This document shows positions 58,837 to 64,000 of a DNA stretch of 64,000 nucleotides, piece after piece; within the stretch, counting starts at the first letter, position 1, and each line of letters opens with the position of its first letter. The position numbers and the translations under genes were made by a program. Origin of the DNA: Pholiota molesta (taxonomy: Eukaryota > Basidiomycota > Agaricomycetes > Agaricales > Strophariaceae); assembly GCA_014925825.1 (NCBI GenBank), contig JACGCK010000087.1, positions 62,001 to 126,000 on the forward strand, in the 5' to 3' direction. The notes beneath the pieces are model-generated. The model was not told where the DNA came from. It ran no database searches and was given only the letters and a program-made list of their open reading frames with translations.

Positions 58837-61428
58837 CTACACCTCACCCCGCCTCGGCGGCTGCCCCGTCACCGTCTCCCACTCCGTCCCCGGCGGCACC
58901 GTCCAGTCCCCATGGCACTCCCAGTCCCAATCCGTGTCCCTTATCGTCTCCTTCTGCGCCGCCACGAACGCCGCCACAGGGCACATGCCGTCCCTCTGCG
59001 CCGGGCAGCCGCGCACGCCGGTGAGCGGGGCGACCGCGTCGTTGATGATGACGCGGATCTGGGGCCCGCCGGGGACGGAGGTGCATTCGAGGACTGCAGA
59101 TTTTTGTTAGTGAGGGGTGGGTGGTAGATGTTAATACGACATACGTTGGAATTGGACGTTGGTGGCGAATGGTGCCAGTTCTGCCACACGGAATGAGCGA
59201 TTGGGGGGTATATGGGTGTATGGCAGAGGGCCCGATTCAGCGAACGACGTCAGGTTCAGCGCAGTGATGACTGTAAGATAAAACCATAAAAAACCCATTA
59301 GGACGGACATTCTTCAGATATCAAAACAAAATACTGACTGTTCAACACCACAACCTCATGCGTAGCATCAACATACAAACTCTGCCCAAGAGGGAACGTA
59401 ACCGGATTGTCGTCCAGAGTAGCGTTGGTCGACGTGTTGTGGACCGCGATAGGCGTATGCGTCAAACGCGCGACCATCTCCTGGATCCAGCCGATTCCTT
59501 GCACGCGAGCGACAGGAGAACCGAAGGCGGAGCCATACCAGAATTGGAGGTCAAGCCTAGATAGCGTATCATTCAGCGTCGAAAGTACAGATAATGTATC
59601 AGAAAAACATACGCGTAATTGAACCCTTCCCACTCCTCTGCAGTGAACAGCTCACAGAACTTGGAATATCCAAGCGCAACAGTCTGGACGCATCAATAAG
59701 AACACCGACCAGGCCGTTCACAACAAAGCGATCACACACACCTCATAAGCGCACAGCTGCTGCATGATGTACACGTCTTGGATGCTCAGCTCCAGCCCGT
59801 GCATGTCCTTCTGCAGGCGCTTCTGGGCATCCTTGAGATAGATGTCGGCCCAGCGGCTGATGTACCACACGCCTCGGTCGGATTTAGACCTGATGTTGGC
59901 GTTAGGACAGCTGTATTCGGAAAGGAGAGATTCGTCAGAAGCCTTCTGAGCAATCAGGATGAGTGGACTTACGTTTTGTAAGGCGCGAGGGTATTATTGA
60001 ACTACAGCAATCACCCTGATAAGAAATCGTATCGACAAAGGAGCAAGAGCACGTACTCCTTCTGCTTCGATTGTGATACTTTGCTGGTATTTTCCCTCGA
60101 AAGGGTATCCAAAGAAGCCAATGGCAAAGTTCATGGCCGACGCCAACATACGGTCTCTAAAAGAGCAAAGATAGACTTTAGGGATTAGAGCGTCGAGGAA
60201 AGCCAACGGATGGGACGTACTGAGATTCAGTTCTGAATACTGGGATCGTTTTCTGCTCCGTAAAGTTCTGGAGAAGGAAACCATATTTCATACGAGTCGA
60301 AATACCGAGATCAACTGAACGTTATATAATCAATTGACAAAGATGTTAGAAACTCAGAAGAACGCTTACAGAGTTGCTGGCGTCCAAAAGGTGTCAACAC
60401 TGTCGATATTTCAGTTCAAAGAGGCATAAAAATGGGAAACAAATCGTTCTTACACTCTTCGCCCAATTTGTAAGTCCTTTTGCATGATCAGGCAGGAAAT
60501 TTGGCAAAAGGCTTGGACACGTACCAGCCATTGAGAAAATCGAGGGAGCCTGAAGCATTCCATGTTTCTGGAGCCTTGTGTAGCTTGGTTCCAAATTTAG
60601 CAGGGCCTCCGTAGCTAGCTAATCCAATAAGTTAATATTTGACAAAAGAAAAAAAAAACTATCCATGAAGGATTTACCCCACGCGGTTGGGTATCTAGCA
60701 CCATGTCGGTGCAAGAAATGCAGACCCGTAATGCGGCATGTGTCTGGCGTCTCCGCAGATGATTCAAGCCCAAACCTGCCCCTGGGAACACTGTACCACG
60801 GCGAAAGGTTTCCCCAACTGCGGAACAGGTTGAATTTGGAATCCTTCTTTCCCTGAAGGTTCTTCGTTTTATCGTTTAGAGGCGAGTCGTCTCCGGGCAA
60901 CGACGCAGGACGGATGAGCTCGTGGCTGCATTGTCCAGTGTGCAATGGATATGCAGGAGCGGTAGCGACGATGGCCGCTTCAGCGCCGGTCGGCGTGCCG
61001 CCAGCGTATCCGACGTTTGACGGGAATAGCGAGGGGAAGGCGTTGGTGGGTTTGCTGGGAGGGAAGTGGTGCACGTCGGTGGATCCAGACCATGGTGGGG
61101 CCAGTACAGAGACATCATCCTGCACATGGGCAGCCGGTCGGTCGTATCTCTTGAAGCAGTTCGTGCCGCAAATAGCGAATTGGGCGAGGAGACATGCGCA
61201 GGCTCCCAGAATGAAAGCCGTCGACACATGAAGCGTGCTGAACTTGGTCCGCGTGCACTGGGTGCTGAACAGGCCATCTAGCTTGCTGCCTTTGGCAGGT
61301 GCGTGCGCTGTCTCTACTTCAGGTCTAGACGTCGGGAGAAGTGCCTCGGTTTCTGGCGTATGTGAGTCATAGGCATTGGAAGGCTCTTCTGTGAAGGCCG
61401 GCGCCTCCACGTCGGAACTTCTGGCCAT
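58837..61428 (-). CDS. Histidine acid phosphatase (phytase-like), membrane-anchored
   Basis: Histidine phosphatases of clade 2 hydrolyse phosphomonoesters such as phytate. ATG at 61428 starts MARSSDVEAPAFTEE. A hydrophobic segment at about residues 66-87 (VSTAFILGACACLLAQFAIC) after a 65-residue hydrophilic leader suggests a type II anchor. The catalytic signature is LHFLHRHGARYPTA (RHGxRxP). Later exons give SYGGPAKFGTKLHKAPETWN, GEECLTPFGRQQL, VFRTESQDRMLASAMNFAIG, PNANIRSKSDRGVWYISRWA and EGFNYALDLQFWYGSAFGSP. The region that normally holds the HD proton donor reads YVDATHEVVVLN. The Cys-containing end (CTSVPGGPQIRVIINDAVAP, then DWDWECHGDW) stops at 58837-58839. About nine introns; about 630 residues by estimate, longer than secreted fungal phytases because of the leader. 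Confidence 0.85.
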
Positions 61429-62023
61429 TGTGCAAAAATTATGGTAGCACAAGCCTTGTGATAACGAAACGGCTACCCTTCCAAGGCTCGAAGGTGTACT
61501 AATAGATGTTGTGAAGAAGGTCGAACACTCGACAGGAGCCGAGCTACTTTAAGATAGCGCTGGTGACCGGGGTCGTGAATTCTTCACGTGATATAGATTA
61601 ATCTAAGAATAGCACTGATCGATTGTCAATGATAGTTTCCCAAATTCGTCCGCGTCGCAAAAGGTCGCTTTTCTGTCGTTCGTCTGCATGTAAGTACGTC
61701 AATTGCTGTCTGCAAGTAATGCAACGAAGCAAAAAGGTGTCTTCTGGCTGGTGTTGACTTTGGCACAAGTTCTCAGCAAGACCAATAGCACGATTCTTGG
61801 AAGTGTTTTGTGCGTGTTACTCATCTCGACTGGGAATCGAACTCAAAGCTTATAATTTGAATTATCAGACCATTCACGAGCTATTATAAAGAGTCCTCCA
61901 ACTCTATTCCAAGCAGTCCCATTGATCCCACCAAACGCAAGTAGAAATCCGTTCATCCATCGCCGCCTACCCACATCTTCTGTATCTCCCATCTAGGCTA
62001 TACAAGTAGCCCACAGTACCACT
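61429..62023. other. Divergent promoter region, with a tRNA-like patch
   Basis: Lies between the divergent phosphatase and MYND genes. A minus-strand tRNA-like patch is at about 61825-61885 (see findings). Nothing else seen. Confidence 0.45.
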
Positions 62024-63710
62024 ATGGCCCACGAACTCTCCAAACAGTTCAACGCGCTCCCGCAAAGCAAGGGCCCAGCCGGAACATGGCACTTCGACCT
62101 GCGTTACAACCCACTCGAGCCTGGCCCGTGCCACGTCCTCATCCTCCTCCAGCCCAGCAGCGGCGTCATCCACGTCGAGCGCCTCCCCATCGGCCTGCCC
62201 TCCAGCGAGAGCGGCATCGAGTTCTTCCCGGAGTCGGGCAAGGAAGCCGCGCCCGAGATCGCGAGAGCCATCCTCCACGTCTTCGTGAACAGGCTCAACA
62301 GGAGCGAGACGCTGGACTCGCCGGGGCTGACCACGCCCGCCCCTTCGCGATTGACCACGCGCGACAGGGATCTGGCGCCTGCCGTCGGCTGGGAGTTCAA
62401 GAACCTCAGCGTACGCCCTACCGACCTCTATCGCATTGGCCTGTGCACCCCCACCGTCGACCAGCTCACGAACACGCGCTTCGATGGCGTATTCAAGACC
62501 ATGAAAAAGGAGGCAGGCTACAAGGGCGCCGACGCCGCCGCTATCCCCGCCCCAGAGTCCATCGGCCTGTGGAACTTCAAGCTCGACCCCGTCCGCCCCG
62601 ACAACACCCCCGGCCTCTTCAAAGAGCACGTCAAATACCTGCAGCTGAAGTACAACAGCTCCCGACCCCCCGCCAAGGAGGGCTCCGTCGACATGCGGAA
62701 GCAGCTATCGTACCTCATCAGCGTGCTCGAAGAGGACCCGGACTCCGAGCTCGTCAAAGCCGACGCAGACGACGGCGACGCCGCCGAGGCGCTCGACTAC
62801 GCGCTCCGCCTCTACGTCGGCCTCGCGTGCGCGCGGAACCGCACGCTCGCGCGCTACTACGCCGTGCAGGCCGCGACGCTCCCCTCCACCACGCCCGACG
62901 TCCGCGCGACCGCGCACAGCGTCCTCCTCGACTGGCACATCACCGCGTCGCAGACCGACTTCCGGAAGCGGTACATGTACGCCGCGTGCCACCACGCGAA
63001 CGTCGCCGCGGGCATCTGCCGCCGCCTGCACGCGCCCGGGAGCGCGGCGCCCCCCGCGACGCCCGCGGTGCTCTGGTTCATGAAGGAGCTGTTCGAGCGC
63101 GAGGCGAAGACTGCGCTGGATCTGAAGGTGTTCTTCAAGGATGCTATGTGGGCGATGGCCGAGCGGACGAAGCAGCTGAGAGGCGGGCAGGAGAAGATGC
63201 AGGCCAAGAAACTGAAAGCGCCCCTCCGATACCGATGCGCGGCTGTGGGATGCGGCGTCGAAGCTGATCGAGGCAAGATGCTAGCCCAATGTGAGCATTC
63301 TGTCTTATCCTTATTATATTTTTCCTCAACCCTCTTACTGATATCAATGATTGAATTTCCAAGGCGCCGGCAAGTGCGACGCAGACAAAAAACCAAGCTA
63401 CTGCAGCAAAGAATGCCAGAAGAGCGACTGGAAGAACCACAAACCCTACTGCTACCCCGGCGCCGAGTGCTCCGTCATCGACGACGGGTCCTCTTCCCTT
63501 GCCTCTGTGAACCCCGCGGTGGAGCCCATCAAATCCGGCTCGGGCGCTCTGCAGGTCCCGATCACGCTTGCCGATGGATCGATGCGCTACGTGAGCTCCT
63601 CGACGCTCGACGCGGCTGGGCTGAAGGAGTTGAGGGATCTCGCTCAGGAGAACCTGACGAGCTTCGGGGCGACGCCGATGTCGATGTCGATCGCGATGAA
63701 CCGCATGTAG
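62024..63710 (+). CDS. MYND zinc-finger protein
   Basis: MYND fingers bind proteins, often through Pro-rich peptides. ATG at 62024 starts MAHELSKQFNALPQSKGPAG. A long N-terminal region of about 400 residues (WHFDLRYNPLEPGPCHVLIL, WNFKLDPVRPDNTPGLFKEH, ALDYALRLYVGLACARNRTL) matches no domain I can name, although the helical middle could be TPR-like. The finger begins CAAVGCGVEADRGKMLAQ. After an intron at about 63291-63361 it continues CAGKCDADKKPSYCSKECQK and DWKNHKPYC, giving the full C-C-C-C-C-C-H-C set. The tail includes GSGALQVPITLADGSMRYVS and ends SIAMNRM. About 540 residues. Frame 62086-63267 is a GC-rich shadow. Confidence 0.85.
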
Positions 63711-64000
63711 TCAGTTGCAATGGCTTTAGGCATGCAACATGGTTATTTTGTCAGAAGGCTTTCAGAGAAAAATTAATTCTTGGAGTGGGGGTCACATTGA
63801 TAGCGCAAAAATACACGATGATATAAATATAATTCCAAACTCAAGCGGATTCTTTCCAATCGATTCAATTGGCACCAACAGGCCGCACGAGGAGCGGCAT
63901 CTGATTCTCCTGTTTTCCCCCCGCTGTCACTAAAACGGGGCGCAGAACGATGCTCGTTTTCTTCACGATATCACTCGCTGGAACTGCTAGATCAAATTCA
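63711..64000. other. 3' flank of the MYND gene to window end
   Basis: No gene or repeat recognised in this last stretch. Confidence 0.5.

Noticed and set aside
62086..63267. 393-codon + frame overlapping the MYND gene
   Set aside because: Shadow in a GC-rich exon; Arg/Pro-rich and ends without the MYND finger.

Overview
The window comes from a filamentous basidiomycete, most likely an agaricomycete. Nearly every gene is broken by several 50-65 bp GT-AG introns. Protein types typical of these fungi are present: an F-box/zinc-finger protein, a short NACHT NTPase, a DUF6593 protein, fungal elongation factor 3 and a secreted polysaccharide lyase. No prokaryotic operon, rRNA operon or CRISPR array is visible. 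Products were named by recognising conserved motifs by eye. Exon joins were worked out from splice signals and reading frame only.

Layout, left to right. 1-8 kb: 3' end of the splicing factor CWC22 (+), an F-box gene (+), and two uncharacterised genes (-). 9-16 kb: elongation factor 3 and vacuolar H+-ATPase subunit a, both (-). 16.6-22.5 kb: a NACHT gene (+) split by a 4,020 bp element with 100 bp terminal inverted repeats. 23-32 kb: polyadenylation factor PFS2 (-), an intron-containing tRNA-Val, a UDP-glycosyltransferase with a C-terminal ubiquitin-interacting motif (+), and a Hos2/HDAC3-type deacetylase with an RG-rich tail (-). 32.5-42.2 kb: PER1 GPI-remodelling factor (+), a glyoxalase-like protein (+), ALG2 mannosyltransferase (+), an M50B-like membrane peptidase (-) and a Rab11/Ypt31 GTPase (-). 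42.9-43.9 kb: a 999 bp MITE-like element. 44-51 kb: L-rhamnose mutarotase (+), a DUF6593 protein (-), a PL14 polysaccharide lyase (+) and a His-rich methyltransferase (+). 51-64 kb: translesion polymerase REV1 (-), a secreted His/Lys-rich protein (+), a 948 bp near-perfect foldback element, a membrane-anchored phytase-like phosphatase (-) and a MYND-finger protein (+).

The genes do not form one pathway. They are mostly conserved housekeeping genes (splicing, translation, 3'-end formation, ER glycosylation and GPI processing, vesicle traffic, DNA damage tolerance) mixed with lineage-specific genes. The clearest unusual signals are the transposable elements. The 4 kb element splits the NACHT gene within one codon phase, so its clean loss would restore the frame. 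Two non-coding elements (42.9 and 57.5 kb) lie in intergenic DNA. I saw no defence island, biosynthetic cluster or other clearly undescribed multi-gene system.
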